From Paraburkholderia sp. (GTDB taxonomy: Bacteria; Pseudomonadota; Gammaproteobacteria; Burkholderiales; Burkholderiaceae): DNA of 64,000 bases. A program made the translations under genes and the position numbers. The stretch spans positions 1 through 64,000 of the forward strand of contig NZ_JAMXLH010000048.1 in assembly GCF_024281035.1 (NCBI RefSeq). The letters are read 5' to 3'. Shown in pieces: positions 17,310 through 27,203 of the stretch; position 1 is the stretch's first letter; the number at the start of each line of letters is the position of its first letter. Under the pieces are notes generated by a model that was given only the letters and a program-made list of their open reading frames with translations, searched no databases and was not told the origin of the DNA.

Positions 17310-18199
17310 GGATTATGCTGACTGGCCGCAACGGGCAGGTCGGATGGGAGCTTCGTCGTGCGCTGGCGCCGCTTGGCGAGGTGGTCGCGTTTGATCGCAA
17401 CGAAGCCGATCTGGCGAAACCGGAGACGCTGGCGCAGCTGGTCGCTTCGGTGCGCCCGCACGTGATCGTCAATGCAGCGGCCTATACGTCCGTTGACAAT
17501 GCGCAGACCGACGCGGCACTCGCACATCGGGTGAACGCTGAAGCGGTCGGCGTGCTGGCAGAGGCCGCACGCGAGCAGAACGCGCTGATGATCCACTACT
17601 CGACCGATTACGTGTTTGACGGATCGTCGAGCACGCCGTACGTCGAGACTGATCCGGTGGCGCCGTTGAACGTTTACGGTGCGAGCAAGCTGGCCGGTGA
17701 GCGGGCAATTGAAAACGCGGCCGGAGACTGGCTCACGCTGCGGACCACGTGGGTGTACGGGCCGCGCGGCCGCAACTTCTTGCGAACCATGTTGCGCGTG
17801 GCCGGCGAGCGCGAGAGCCTGCGCGTGGTGGCGGATCAGCATGGTGCACCGACCTCGGCGCGCATGATCGCGGATCTGACGGCCCATGTGGTGGCGCAGG
17901 CGCAGCGTGAGCGCAATGCCGGCGAATTCGAGTCTGGCTTGTTCCACATGACCGCCGCGGGTCAGACGACATGGCACGAATTCGCAAGGGCGATCATCGA
18001 GGGCGCGCGCGCGTCCGGGAAGATGGCGATCAAGGCGACCTCGATCGAGCCGATATCGTCGGACGAATATCCGACGCCGGCGCGCCGTCCGCTGTACTCC
18101 ATCCTCGACAACGATAGGTTCGACCGGCGCTTCGGGCTCGGTCGCCTCGATTGGCGCGAAGGGCTCGCGCTGGCTCTGGGCGATCTTCTGGAGCAGTAA
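17306..18199 (+). CDS. rmlD: dTDP-4-dehydrorhamnose reductase
   Basis: 297 residues. I chose GTG 17306, which overlaps the rmlC stop (GTGA) and yields the family-typical N-terminus ending in LTGRNGQVGWEL; the first ATG is three codons later. STDYVFDG, YGASKLAGE (Tyr-x3-Lys) and RTTWVYG are all in place. It reduces the 4-keto group to complete dTDP-L-rhamnose, the donor for the rhamnosyltransferase(s) in this window. Confidence 0.96.
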   Translation: MRIMLTGRNGQVGWELRRALAPLGEVVAFDRNEADLAKPETLAQLVASVRPHVIVNAAAYTSVDNAQTDAALAHRVNAEAVGVLAEAAREQNALMIHYSTDYVFDGSSSTPYVETDPVAPLNVYGASKLAGERAIENAAGDWLTLRTTWVYGPRGRNFLRTMLRVAGERESLRVVADQHGAPTSARMIADLTAHVVAQAQRERNAGEFESGLFHMTAAGQTTWHEFARAIIEGARASGKMAIKATSIEPISSDEYPTPARRPLYSILDNDRFDRRFGLGRLDWREGLALALGDLLEQ

Positions 18200-18229
18200 G
18201 CGCGTTCGGTATCGAAAATAGGAACAGGT

Positions 18230-19054
18230 ATGGAATCACCAAATCGACTCCTGCATCCGCTAGCAGTCGTGTACTCGCTCACGGAGAACTGGCATCTCAT
18301 CGTGGAGTTCGTCAAACGCGAGGTTGCTGGCCGCTACAAGGGTTCGTTTCTCGGACTCTTTTGGTCGTTCATTACGCCGTTGTTGATGTTGAGCATCTAC
18401 ACGTTTGTGTTTGGCTTCGTGTTCAAGTCGAGATGGCGGGCTGGCTCCACCGATCACATTGAATTTGCCGTTGTCATGTTCGTCGGCGTGCTTACGCACA
18501 CCTTGCTCTCAGAGTGTTTGACTCGTGCGCCGATGCTTGTTGTCGGCAATCCGAACTACGTCAAGAAGGTGGTCTTTCCGCTGCAGACGCTGCCGTGGAT
18601 TGCGATTGGAACAGCCCTGTTCCATATGCTGGTGGCGTCGGTGATCCTGTTAGTCGCGATCCTGCTTTGGCAAGGTCATATTCCCTGGACGGTGATTTTC
18701 GTGCCGGTGATCCTGCTGCCCTTTGTCGTCCTGACAGCGGGTCTCGTCTGGTTCCTGGCGTCCTTCGGGGTGTTCATGCGCGACCTGGGACAGGTGATGG
18801 GTATCGTGTCGTCCTTGCTCATGTTCATGGCCCCCGTCTTTTATCCGCTCTCGTCGGTGCCGCAGCGTCTGCAAGCGATCATCATGCTGAACCCGCTCAC
18901 TTTCGTCATCGATCAGATTCGCACAGTTGCCATTTGGGGCGGTCAGGTCAACTGGGCCGGTTGGCTTTTGTACTCGGCGATTGCATACGTGGTCGCATCG
19001 CTCGGCCTTCTCTGGTTTGAAAAAACGCGCAAAGGGTTCGCCGATGTCCTCTAA
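18230..19054 (+). CDS. wzm: O-antigen ABC transporter permease
   Basis: 274 residues from ATG 18230, with a GGAACAGGT-type ribosome site. ABC-2 permease with about six membrane helices; the N-terminal cytoplasmic piece carries the Wzm-typical REVAGRYKGSFLGLFWSFI, and the C-terminal half has PVFYPLSSVP and LNPLTFVIDQIR. It forms the channel that moves an undecaprenyl-linked polysaccharide across the inner membrane. It overlaps the ATPase gene by 11 bases, so the O-antigen is exported by the ABC-dependent route. Confidence 0.95.
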   Translation: MESPNRLLHPLAVVYSLTENWHLIVEFVKREVAGRYKGSFLGLFWSFITPLLMLSIYTFVFGFVFKSRWRAGSTDHIEFAVVMFVGVLTHTLLSECLTRAPMLVVGNPNYVKKVVFPLQTLPWIAIGTALFHMLVASVILLVAILLWQGHIPWTVIFVPVILLPFVVLTAGLVWFLASFGVFMRDLGQVMGIVSSLLMFMAPVFYPLSSVPQRLQAIIMLNPLTFVIDQIRTVAIWGGQVNWAGWLLYSAIAYVVASLGLLWFEKTRKGFADVL

Positions 19055-20426
19055 TGCTGCTCAGCCAACCGCAGTAGAGGTCAAGGGCCTCAGCAAGCGA
19101 TACGAGATTTATTCGGACCCGCAAGATCGTCTCAAGCAGATGATCTTTCCGCGTGTGTCGCGATTGTTCGGCAGACAGCCGAAAGAGTATTTCCGTGAAT
19201 TCTGGGCGCTTCGCAAGGTCGACCTGACGATCGAGCGCGGGGAGACCGTTGCGATCATCGGACAGAACGGTTCCGGCAAATCGACATTTCTCCAGCTTGT
19301 CTGCGGCACGCTTTTCCCGACAGAAGGGCAGGTGACGCGTAATGGTCGTGTCGCTGCACTACTTGAACTTGGCGCCGGTTTTAACCCCGAGTTCACCGGC
19401 GAAGAGAATGTTTATCTAAGCGGCATGCTTTATGGGCTCACCGAAAAGCAACTGAAAGAGCGCTACGACTCCATTATCGAGTTTGCGGAGATTGGCGATT
19501 TTGTGTCGCAGCCGGTGAAGACTTATTCGAGCGGCATGTACGTCCGACTGGCATTCGCCATTGCGGCACACGTCGACGCGGATGTCCTGGTGGTCGATGA
19601 AGCACTGTCGGTCGGCGACGTGCGTTTTACGCAGAAGTGCATGCGGTTCTTGCGCGGATTTCAGAAGACAGGAACGCTGCTGTTCGTGAGCCACGATGTC
19701 GGCGCGGTAACGAGCCTGTGCTCCCGCGCTGTCTGGCTCGATCATGGTTCGGTGCGCATGGATGGATCGGCCAAAGAAGTGGTCGAGGCTTATCTGGCCG
19801 AGCAGCATGTGCTCGATCGCAAGGCTCAGGGCGTAGCCGTGACCGCGGCGAAGTCCGAGCGGGCCCGGGCCAAAATGAAAGCACTTGATGTGGTCGATCC
19901 GCGGCTCGATCAATTGAGGCCAGCGAACTCGATCAAGGTGTTTGAATTCGATCCGGAGGCGCACGAGAGCGCATTCGGTGCAGGTGGTGCCTCGATCGTC
20001 GACGTTTCACTGATCGACGAAGACAGCCGGCAGACCCAACTCATGCAGGGTGGGGAACTGGTTACCCTGCAATTGAAAGTCGCTGTCCACAAGCAGATGG
20101 CGGGATTGATATTTGGTTTCTACGTGAAGGATAGGTTGGGACAACGCCTGTTCGGCGACAATTCGCACCTGAGTTACGAAGACGTCATTGAAGGAAGTGA
20201 GGGTGAAGTGTTCATTGCCTCATTCCGGTTCCGCATGCCGATTCTGCCGGTTGGCGCGTACTCCATTGACGCAGCCGTTGCATCCGGCACCCAGGACGAT
20301 CACACACAACAGCATTGGCTACACGACGCGTTGCAGTTCCGTACAGTCGACAGCACAATGCGTCACGGCTTAATCGGCATCCCTATGCTGAGCATTAGCG
20401 TCGAAAAAGAGAGGTCACTGGCGTGA
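19044..20426 (+). CDS. wzt: O-antigen ABC transporter ATPase with C-terminal glycan-binding domain
   Basis: 460 residues from ATG 19044. Walker A is GQNGSGKST (73-81), the signature is [11 protein letters not shown] (about 161-171) and Walker B is [12 protein letters not shown] (181-192). The extra C-terminal domain (about 310-460, beta-rich) corresponds to Wzt_C, which in E. coli O9a recognises a chemically modified non-reducing end and so couples export to chain termination. Presence of this domain predicts a terminal modification on the glycan. The next gene starts with a methyltransferase domain and overlaps by GTGA, which fits. Confidence 0.95.
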   Translation: MSSNAAQPTAVEVKGLSKRYEIYSDPQDRLKQMIFPRVSRLFGRQPKEYFREFWALRKVDLTIERGETVAIIGQNGSGKSTFLQLVCGTLFPTEGQVTRNGRVAALLELGAGFNPEFTGEENVYLSGMLYGLTEKQLKERYDSIIEFAEIGDFVSQPVKTYSSGMYVRLAFAIAAHVDADVLVVDEALSVGDVRFTQKCMRFLRGFQKTGTLLFVSHDVGAVTSLCSRAVWLDHGSVRMDGSAKEVVEAYLAEQHVLDRKAQGVAVTAAKSERARAKMKALDVVDPRLDQLRPANSIKVFEFDPEAHESAFGAGGASIVDVSLIDEDSRQTQLMQGGELVTLQLKVAVHKQMAGLIFGFYVKDRLGQRLFGDNSHLSYEDVIEGSEGEVFIASFRFRMPILPVGAYSIDAAVASGTQDDHTQQHWLHDALQFRTVDSTMRHGLIGIPMLSISVEKERSLA

Positions 20427-23400
20427 TCGAGTTCACCGGCGAACGGTATGTCCCGACCGAAGAAGGGGACATGCGCTATGAACATTTGCACCGGTACGGT
20501 TGGGCCGCGCAGACCGTCAAGGGTTTGCATGTGCTGGACATTGCCTGTGGCGAAGGGTACGGCTCGGCAATTCTGGCCAAATACGCTAAGGATGTGACGG
20601 GCGTAGACATTTCGCATGAGGCGGTCGAGCATGCAGTCGCGCGCTACGGTGATGTCAGGAATCTCTCGTTCAGGCAGGGAAGCGCAACGGCGATTCCGCT
20701 GGCTGACGCGAGCGTGGATGCGGTCGTCTCGTTCGAGACGCTCGAACACCTGACGCAGCACGATGAAATGCTTGCGGAGATTCACCGCGTACTAAAGCCG
20801 GGTGGTTTTCTTATCCTGTCGTCGCCCAACAAGCAGGTGTACTCGGACGATCGTAACTTCAAGAACGAGTTTCACGTCCGGGAGCTGTATTTTGCCGAAC
20901 TCGACGCGCTGGTGAAACGCTATTTCAGCGGCGTCACGTACTATGGCCAGCGCCTTGCTACGAGTTCGGTGATACTCCCGGAAGACCGCCAGGACGCAGC
21001 GTATTCCGCACTGACGCTCGATCAGGCCGGCGTAACGGTGCGGACACCGAAACTCGACGCGATCATGTATTTTCTGGCCGTCTGCTCGAAGGATGCTGAG
21101 CACGGACAGCCCAGGCTGGAGGCATCGGTCTTCTTTGAAGAGGGCAGCGATCTCTATAGCCGGCAAGAGGAACTCGCGGCGTGGGCGAATCGCCAGAACC
21201 GCGAAATCGACGCGCGCGACAAGGAAATCCGCCGGTTGCAAGCCGAATTTGATGACCGGACGGCTTGGGCCTTGTCGCTCGACGAGGAGCTTCAGCGGCT
21301 GAAATCGACCAGGAAAGGTGACAGCTCGGCTGTTCTTGAGCGGTATGACGCAATTCGCCACGTGCAAGACGAACTCCATGCGGAACTCGGCTATGTTCAG
21401 GGCGAACTGGCAAGGCTCCAGGCATCCACTTCATGGAAGATCACGCGCCCGTTGCGCGGCTTGATGCGGCTCGTCCGAGGCGATTTTTCGCCGATACTGC
21501 GGCCGCTTCGCCCCCATGCCAAACGCTGGGCGCGGGAGGCTTACAAGTCGCTGCCTCTCAATCACCGGCAAAAGAACACACTTGCAAGTGCGTTATTTCG
21601 CGTTGCCGGGCCGCTGTTCGAAGGCGTGGTGTTTTACGAAACATGGAAGCGCCAACGCGCGCCGTTGCCCCAGATTCTAGGGCGCCCGAAAATCAAGCCG
21701 GAAGAGTTCGACTCGATCCTCGCTGCCTTGAAGCTGCCGGTGGTGGAGAATCCACTGGTCTCGGTTGTCATACCGGCTTACGGTAATTTGCCGTACACGC
21801 TTGCGTGCGTTCGGTCAATCGTCGAGCATATGCCGGCGGTTCCGATCGAAGTTATCGTTGCGGAAGACGCGTCGGGAGACACGGACATTCTGCGCATGCA
21901 AGAGATCCCGGGTCTTCGCTTTGTGTCGAATCCGAAGAATCTGGGTTTCATCCGTTCGTGCAATTACGCCGCGACGCACGCTCGTGGCGATTTCGTCTAC
22001 TTCCTGAACAACGATACGGAAGTTATGCCCGGCTGGCTCGACTCGATGGTCGCGCTGTTCGACACGCGTCCGGATTGCGGCATGGTCGGCTCCAAGCTTG
22101 TCTATCCCGATGGCCGTCTGCAGGAAGCGGGCGGAATCATGTGGAAGGACGGCTCCGCGTGGAATTTCGGACGTCTCGACGACCCGTCCAGGAGCGCCTA
22201 CAACTACGTCAAGGAAATCGACTATTCATCGGGCGCGTCGTTGTTGCTTCGAAGGGAGCTATGGAACGAACTGGGAGGATTCGACGAGCACTATGTGCCG
22301 GCCTACTGCGAAGATTCCGATCTGGCATTCAAGGTCCGTCAGGCGGGTAAGAAGGTCTACTACCAGCCGGAATCGGTCATTGTCCACTACGAAGGGGTCT
22401 CGAACGGAACGGACACGGGCTCGGGCATCAAGGCCTACCAGGTCGAGAATCAGAAGAAGTTTCGCGAACGTTGGCACGAGGTACTCAACGCGCAGCACTT
22501 CGACAACGGCACGCACCTGAGCGCGGCGCGTGATCGCACGCGCAACCGCAAGACCGTTCTGATCGTCGACCACTATGTTCCGCAGCCCGATCGCGATGCG
22601 GGTTCGCGTTCGCTTATCTGCTTCATTCGCGTGTTCCTCGAGATGGGGCTCAACGTCAAGTTCTGGCCGCAGAATCTCTGGTACGACGAAGTCTATGTGA
22701 AGCCGCTGCAGCAAATGGGTGTCGAGATCTTTTACGGCCCGCAGTTCATCGACGGCTTTGAAGAATGGATCAAGAATACCGATCAGACCATCGACTTCGC
22801 ATTTTTGAATCGTCCACATATCAGCGAGTCGTTCATCGAGCCGTTGCGCAAGTACGCACCGGCTGCCAGGTTGCTCTACTACGGCCACGACCTGCACTTC
22901 GAGCGTACCTTGAAGCAGGCGGAGGTATCGGGCGAGCAGAAATTGCTGCGCCAGGCTGAGCGCGAGCGTCAGCTCGAGCTGAAAGTCTGGAACGCGGTCG
23001 ATCGGGTGTATTACCCGTCGGCAACGGAAGCCGATACCGTCAACAAGATGGCGCCCGACGTGGCGGCGCGTGTGTTGCCGCCTTACTTTTTCGAGCCGCG
23101 TCCGGATAGCGAGAACGAGGAAACGTTGCATGAGCGCAGCCAGATTGTGTTCGTTGCCGGATTTGGTCATCCGCCCAACGTTGACGCAGCGAAGTGGCTC
23201 GTGAACGAAATCATGCCGCGCATTAGTGCCGAACTGCCGCATATTCAGCTTTCGTTGGTCGGCTCCAATCCGACCGACGAGGTGAAGGCGCTGGCCGGAC
23301 CTCAGGTGGTGGTGACCGGGTATGTGACCGACGAGCGGCTGGCCGAACTGTATGAGCTCGCCCGCGTGGCCGTGGTGCCGTTGCGCTTTGGCGCGGGCGT

Positions 23401-23662
23401 AAAGAACAAGGTTGTTGAGGCAATGAATTTTGGCACGCCGCTAGTGACGACTCCCGTCGGCATTCAGGGACTGGCGGGTCTCGAAGACATTCTGCCTGTG
23501 ACCGACGACCCGTCTGTGTTTGCCTCCAGCGTGATCGAACTGGTGCGCAATGACGCGAACTGGTTCCGTGTTGCAGAGGCGGGGCGCGCTTACGTTGCCG
23601 CGAACTTCTCGAGCGCGGCAATTCGTGAGGTGTTTGCGCAGGATCTGGATTTCAACCATTGA
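20423..23662 (+). CDS. Methyltransferase - coiled coil - GT2 - GT4 fusion protein
   Basis: 1079 residues, GTG 20423 overlapping the wzt stop. Residues 1 to about 220 are a class I SAM methyltransferase ([15 protein letters not shown], motif I at 38-52; [15 protein letters not shown]). Residues about 244-335 are charged, heptad-like and probably coiled coil. About 445-690 is a GT-A family 2 glycosyltransferase ([19 protein letters not shown] at 529-538, [14 protein letters not shown]). About 710-1079 is a GT-B family 4-like domain ([17 protein letters not shown], then [19 protein letters not shown]). The position after a Wzt with a C-terminal domain suggests a role in extending and capping the O-chain, much as WbdD caps by methylation. 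Sugar specificity cannot be read from sequence. The fused architecture is intact, with no frameshift. Confidence 0.88.
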   Translation: MIEFTGERYVPTEEGDMRYEHLHRYGWAAQTVKGLHVLDIACGEGYGSAILAKYAKDVTGVDISHEAVEHAVARYGDVRNLSFRQGSATAIPLADASVDAVVSFETLEHLTQHDEMLAEIHRVLKPGGFLILSSPNKQVYSDDRNFKNEFHVRELYFAELDALVKRYFSGVTYYGQRLATSSVILPEDRQDAAYSALTLDQAGVTVRTPKLDAIMYFLAVCSKDAEHGQPRLEASVFFEEGSDLYSRQEELAAWANRQNREIDARDKEIRRLQAEFDDRTAWALSLDEELQRLKSTRKGDSSAVLERYDAIRHVQDELHAELGYVQGELARLQASTSWKITRPLRGLMRLVRGDFSPILRPLRPHAKRWAREAYKSLPLNHRQKNTLASALFRVAGPLFEGVVFYETWKRQRAPLPQILGRPKIKPEEFDSILAALKLPVVENPLVSVVIPAYGNLPYTLACVRSIVEHMPAVPIEVIVAEDASGDTDILRMQEIPGLRFVSNPKNLGFIRSCNYAATHARGDFVYFLNNDTEVMPGWLDSMVALFDTRPDCGMVGSKLVYPDGRLQEAGGIMWKDGSAWNFGRLDDPSRSAYNYVKEIDYSSGASLLLRRELWNELGGFDEHYVPAYCEDSDLAFKVRQAGKKVYYQPESVIVHYEGVSNGTDTGSGIKAYQVENQKKFRERWHEVLNAQHFDNGTHLSAARDRTRNRKTVLIVDHYVPQPDRDAGSRSLICFIRVFLEMGLNVKFWPQNLWYDEVYVKPLQQMGVEIFYGPQFIDGFEEWIKNTDQTIDFAFLNRPHISESFIEPLRKYAPAARLLYYGHDLHFERTLKQAEVSGEQKLLRQAERERQLELKVWNAVDRVYYPSATEADTVNKMAPDVAARVLPPYFFEPRPDSENEETLHERSQIVFVAGFGHPPNVDAAKWLVNEIMPRISAELPHIQLSLVGSNPTDEVKALAGPQVVVTGYVTDERLAELYELARVAVVPLRFGAGVKNKVVEAMNFGTPLVTTPVGIQGLAGLEDILPVTDDPSVFASSVIELVRNDANWFRVAEAGRAYVAANFSSAAIREVFAQDLDFNH

Positions 23663-23672
23663 TTTATCGCTT

Positions 23673-24716
23673 ATGACGACCTCTTACGTACCGGGAACGG
23701 TGCGCGCGCGCGCGCCGCTGCGACTTGGACTTGCTGGCGGCGGCACGGACGTTTCGCCGTATTCCGACGATTTCGGCGGGCTGGTGCTGAACGCCACCAT
23801 TGACAAGTTCGCGTACGCGACGATTACGCCTCGCCAGGACGGCATCGTCGAGCTGGTGGCCGCGGACAACTCCGTGCACTGGTTGGGTGCGGCTGCGGCC
23901 TCGCTCGATCTGGTCAAGGGGCTGGAGCTGCACGTCGGCGTGTACAACCGTATCGTTCGTGACTACAACGCGGGAGTGCCACTGTCCGTCCATGTGACGA
24001 CGCACTCCGAAGCGCCGCCTGGATCGGGGCTGGGCTCGTCGTCGACGATGGTGGTGGCGTTGGTCCACGCCTTCGTTGAGTACCTGCAGATTCCGCTCGG
24101 CGAATATGACATCGCGCAACTTGCTTACGATATCGAACGCGTGGATCTTGCGTTTGCCGGTGGCAAGCAGGACCAGTACGCGGCCACGTTTGGCGGCTTC
24201 AATTTCATGGAGTTCTACAAGGACCGGGTGATCGTCAACCCGCTGCGCGTGAAGCATTCGGTGCGCGCGGAACTGGAGTCCTCGTTGGTGTTGTTTTACA
24301 CGGGTGTGTCCCGCGAGTCCGCGCGGATCATTCAGCAGCAAACAGATAGCGTGAGGAGCGGCAACTCGACGTCGCTCGACGCATTGCACCGTGTGAAGGA
24401 AGAAGCGGTAAAAATGAAAGAAGCCATCCTCAAGGGTGACTTCGACAGTTTCGCTGAGTCGATGCGTCTCTCGTGGATCTCGAAGAAGCTGATGGCGACC
24501 AGCATTAGCAACGCGAGCATTGACGCAATTTACGACGCGGCAATTGCGGCTGGCGCACGTGCGGGTAAAGTGTCCGGGGCCGGTGGCGGCGGTTTCATGA
24601 TGTTCATCGTTGACCCGACAAAGCGACCCGACGTGATTCGCGCCCTTGCACAATTCAACGGTCAGGTATTTACCTGCAATTTCACAGAACACGGTACGTA
24701 TTCCTGGAGGACCTAA
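23673..24716 (+). CDS. hddA: D-glycero-D-manno-heptose 7-phosphate kinase (GHMP family)
   Basis: 347 residues from ATG 23673. GHMP kinase signature [16 protein letters not shown] lies around residues 112-127, with the opening [18 protein letters not shown] typical of HddA-type sugar kinases and a C-terminal [14 protein letters not shown] loop. It converts heptose-7-phosphate to the alpha-1,7-bisphosphate in the GDP-D-glycero-alpha-D-manno-heptose route. The next three genes complete that route (gmhA, hddC, gmhB), which fixes the assignment against other GHMP kinases. Confidence 0.92.
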   Translation: MTTSYVPGTVRARAPLRLGLAGGGTDVSPYSDDFGGLVLNATIDKFAYATITPRQDGIVELVAADNSVHWLGAAAASLDLVKGLELHVGVYNRIVRDYNAGVPLSVHVTTHSEAPPGSGLGSSSTMVVALVHAFVEYLQIPLGEYDIAQLAYDIERVDLAFAGGKQDQYAATFGGFNFMEFYKDRVIVNPLRVKHSVRAELESSLVLFYTGVSRESARIIQQQTDSVRSGNSTSLDALHRVKEEAVKMKEAILKGDFDSFAESMRLSWISKKLMATSISNASIDAIYDAAIAAGARAGKVSGAGGGGFMMFIVDPTKRPDVIRALAQFNGQVFTCNFTEHGTYSWRT

Positions 24717-25297
24717 TGAAAGATACGATCCGGAATGAAATATCGAAGGCGATCGACCTCTTTACTGCGATACACGCCGACGAAGTCCTGCTGGATAAGG
24801 TTGCCGGTTTCGCACAGAAGATCGTCGACACGTTCAAATCCGGCAACAAGGTGTTGATCGCCGGCAATGGCGGTAGCGCCGCCGATGCGCAGCACATTGC
24901 GGGCGAATTTGTCAGCCGCTTTAACTTCGACCGCCCCGGTTTGCCCGCGTTTGCGTTGACCACCGACACTTCGGCATTGACCGCCATCGGCAACGACTAC
25001 GGCTACGAGAAAGTGTTTGCGCGCCAGGTCCAGTCCGGCGGCGTCAAGGGCGACTTATTCTGGGGCATCTCGACGTCGGGTAAGTCGCCGAACGTCCTGC
25101 TCGCCATGGAAGAGGCCCGCAAGAAGGGTATGTACGTTGCAGGCTTCACCGGCGCAAGCGGGAATGCGATGCTCGAGTTGAGTGACGTGTGCATTGAAGT
25201 GCCGTCGCGGTCGACGCCGAAGATTCAGGAAGGTCATATCCTGCTGGCGCACATCATTTGTGGTCTGGTTGAATCGAGCATGTTTAGCCCGGCATGA
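24716..25297 (+). CDS. gmhA: Sedoheptulose 7-phosphate isomerase
   Basis: 193 residues, ATG 24716 overlapping the hddA stop (TAATG). SIS-domain protein with LIAGNGGSAADAQHIAGE (about 48-65), LTTDTSALTAIGNDYG and GISTSGKSPNV, the GmhA substrate and metal residues. It isomerises sedoheptulose-7-phosphate to D-glycero-D-manno-heptose-7-phosphate. Because a core-LPS copy is usually encoded elsewhere, this one probably serves the surface glycan. Confidence 0.95.
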   Translation: MKDTIRNEISKAIDLFTAIHADEVLLDKVAGFAQKIVDTFKSGNKVLIAGNGGSAADAQHIAGEFVSRFNFDRPGLPAFALTTDTSALTAIGNDYGYEKVFARQVQSGGVKGDLFWGISTSGKSPNVLLAMEEARKKGMYVAGFTGASGNAMLELSDVCIEVPSRSTPKIQEGHILLAHIICGLVESSMFSPA

Positions 25298-26001
25298 TTC
25301 CCGCAATTGTTCTCGCTGGCGGACTCGGTACGCGCCTTCGTTCCGTTGTGCCTGATCTGCCTAAGCCGATGGCTGCAGTGGCGGGTAAGCCGTTTCTGTG
25401 GTGGGTTCTGCGCCGTCTCGAGCAGCAGGGTATTGCGGATGTCTACTTGTCCGTTGGCTACAAGCGCGACGTGATTGAGGACTACTTCGGTGACACCTTC
25501 GGGGCACTGAAGGTGCACTACGTCATCGAAGATGAGCCGCTCGGTACGGGCGGAGCCATTGCTCGGGCGATCGCTCAGATTGGTGGCGACGAAGCGTTCG
25601 TGCTCAACGGCGACACGATGACCATTGTCGATTTCGACGACCTGCGCGCCGCGGGCGCATCGGGTGAGGCCGACGTCGTCATGGCGGTGGCGCAACTCGA
25701 CGACGTGGCCCGCTACGGTGCGGTTGATTTCGAAGCCGCTGTGCCGCGTCGGGTTACCGCATTCCGCGAGAAGGGGCAGACTGGTGCGGGCTACATCAAC
25801 GCTGGGGTCTATCTGGTCAAGCGCGCTTCGTTCATGGGCTATGTGAATCAGGAGCGTTTCTCGTTCGAGCAGGATTTTTTGCATGCTCATCTTGCCGAAC
25901 TTCAGGTGCACGCGGTTCCGGCCGTTAGCCAGTTGATCGATATTGGTGTGCCGGAAGATTACGCGCTGGCGCAGACGCTCGTACCGCAGATGGTGGCTTG
26001 A
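25294..26001 (+). CDS. hddC: D-glycero-alpha-D-manno-heptose 1-phosphate guanylyltransferase
   Basis: 235 residues, ATG 25294 overlapping gmhA (ATGA). Nucleotidyltransferase fold with LAGGLGTRLRSVVPDLPKPM in the P-loop-like region, EPLGTGGAI and LNGDTM with the metal-binding Asp. Grouping with hddA, gmhA and gmhB identifies it as HddC, which activates heptose-1-phosphate with GTP. Its product is the sugar donor used for D-manno-heptose or its 6-deoxy derivatives in capsules and O-antigens. Confidence 0.92.
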   Translation: MIPAIVLAGGLGTRLRSVVPDLPKPMAAVAGKPFLWWVLRRLEQQGIADVYLSVGYKRDVIEDYFGDTFGALKVHYVIEDEPLGTGGAIARAIAQIGGDEAFVLNGDTMTIVDFDDLRAAGASGEADVVMAVAQLDDVARYGAVDFEAAVPRRVTAFREKGQTGAGYINAGVYLVKRASFMGYVNQERFSFEQDFLHAHLAELQVHAVPAVSQLIDIGVPEDYALAQTLVPQMVA

Positions 26002-26005
26002 GACG

Positions 26006-26569
26006 ATGGCAGCACTGAAACGCGCGCTGTTTCTCGATCGCGATGGGGTTATCAATGTCGATATTGGTTACCTGCATCGCGCAGAGGACTGCGTGTTCGT
26101 ACCGGGAATTTTCGAGCTTGTGCGGGAGGCGCGTAAGGCGGGCTACGACGTGTTCGTCGTGACCAACCAGGCTGGGATCGCGCGCGGCTACTATAGCGAA
26201 GAGACGTTTGCGGTTTTCACGAAGTGGATGCTTGAGCAGTTCGCTGCGCAGGGCGCGCCGATCACGCAGGTGTATTACTGTCCGCATCATCCTACCGCGG
26301 GGATTGGCGAGTATGGCGTCGTGTGTGAGTGCAGGAAGCCGGCGCCGGGGATGTTCTTGAGGGCGGCGCGCGAGCACGGGGTGAATCTATTCGAGTCGTT
26401 AATGGTTGGCGACTCGCTTACCGACATGGAAGCGGCTCGGGCTGCCGGCGTGGCGACCCGCTACCTCGTTTCAAATACGGTCGGTGGTGAAGTGGATGAA
26501 TACTTTGTGCGTGGTGAAACTCTTCGGGAGATAGCAAAAAAGGTGACCTTTTTTCCGAAGGCACCGTGA
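26006..26569 (+). CDS. gmhB: D-glycero-D-manno-heptose 1,7-bisphosphate 7-phosphatase
   Basis: 187 residues from ATG 26006. HAD-superfamily histidinol-phosphatase type: FLDRDGVINVD with both catalytic Asp, VVTNQAGIARGYY, a zinc site YYCPHHP...VCECRKPAPG, and GDSLTDMEAARAAG. It removes the 7-phosphate to give heptose-1-phosphate. It ends the operon; a long non-coding gap follows. Confidence 0.94.
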   Translation: MAALKRALFLDRDGVINVDIGYLHRAEDCVFVPGIFELVREARKAGYDVFVVTNQAGIARGYYSEETFAVFTKWMLEQFAAQGAPITQVYYCPHHPTAGIGEYGVVCECRKPAPGMFLRAAREHGVNLFESLMVGDSLTDMEAARAAGVATRYLVSNTVGGEVDEYFVRGETLREIAKKVTFFPKAP

Positions 26570-27203
26570 CTTGACCTTCTGTGCTGCTTGGCTCGCACAA
26601 TTGGCAGTCGAATCTCGCATTCCCTTTTGCTACTTCGACCGGCCTGCGGTAACGTGGAGCGCGTGCTTTGAGCGTGCAAGAGGGTGCGGAACTCGTCGGT
26701 TGCCCTCATCGATGCACGTGTGCGTTTGATATCGGGGATGGAAGGTTGATGTTGGCATATAGGTGTGCTTTCGTGCGCCACACAACGAGTCGGAGGGGCT
26801 GCGGAGCATTGCCGCTGAAGTCAAGTTCTAGCGATCGGGTAGCTAGTGTAAGATTTTGGCCTGCGGCCAAAATCTTACCGAGGGAAAATGATTAGCAAGA
26901 GAACATCCTTTCGCTGAGCAAGGAGATTGCCACCCGTTTTCGGCCGACTAGACCCGTCAAGTTCTCGAGCATGCGTAAAGCATTTCCTCTCAGGATTCGA
27001 CACCACACTTGACGGACGAAAAGCAGGTTATATAGCGATGGTTTTTTTGGCTCCACGATCCCTTAAGTTGCCATGTTTAAAACAGCGCTTTGTGTCCAAG
27101 TCAGATAAAAGCGCAGCACCCGTTTGCTCATCTGCGCAGCCCTCAACTCGCTGTACGCAACAATTTTTAGACTGCCAGGATCTTGCCGTCTACTCTCTGA
27201 CTC
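26570..27203. other. Non-coding gap with a perfect inverted repeat
   Basis: 634 bp between gmhB and the membrane-protein gene. Base composition drops towards AT compared with the genes to the left. No ORF here has coding character or a recognisable domain. The only clear structure is the inverted repeat at 26848-26878. It may mark the left border of the accessory cassette. Confidence 0.45.
26848..26878. repeat. Perfect 14-bp inverted repeat, 3-base loop
   Basis: GTAAGATTTTGGCC (26848-26861) and its exact complement (26865-26878) flank TGC. There is no T-run on either side, so it is not a standard terminator. It could be an IS or MITE end, a regulator site or an RNA hairpin. Confidence 0.8.
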
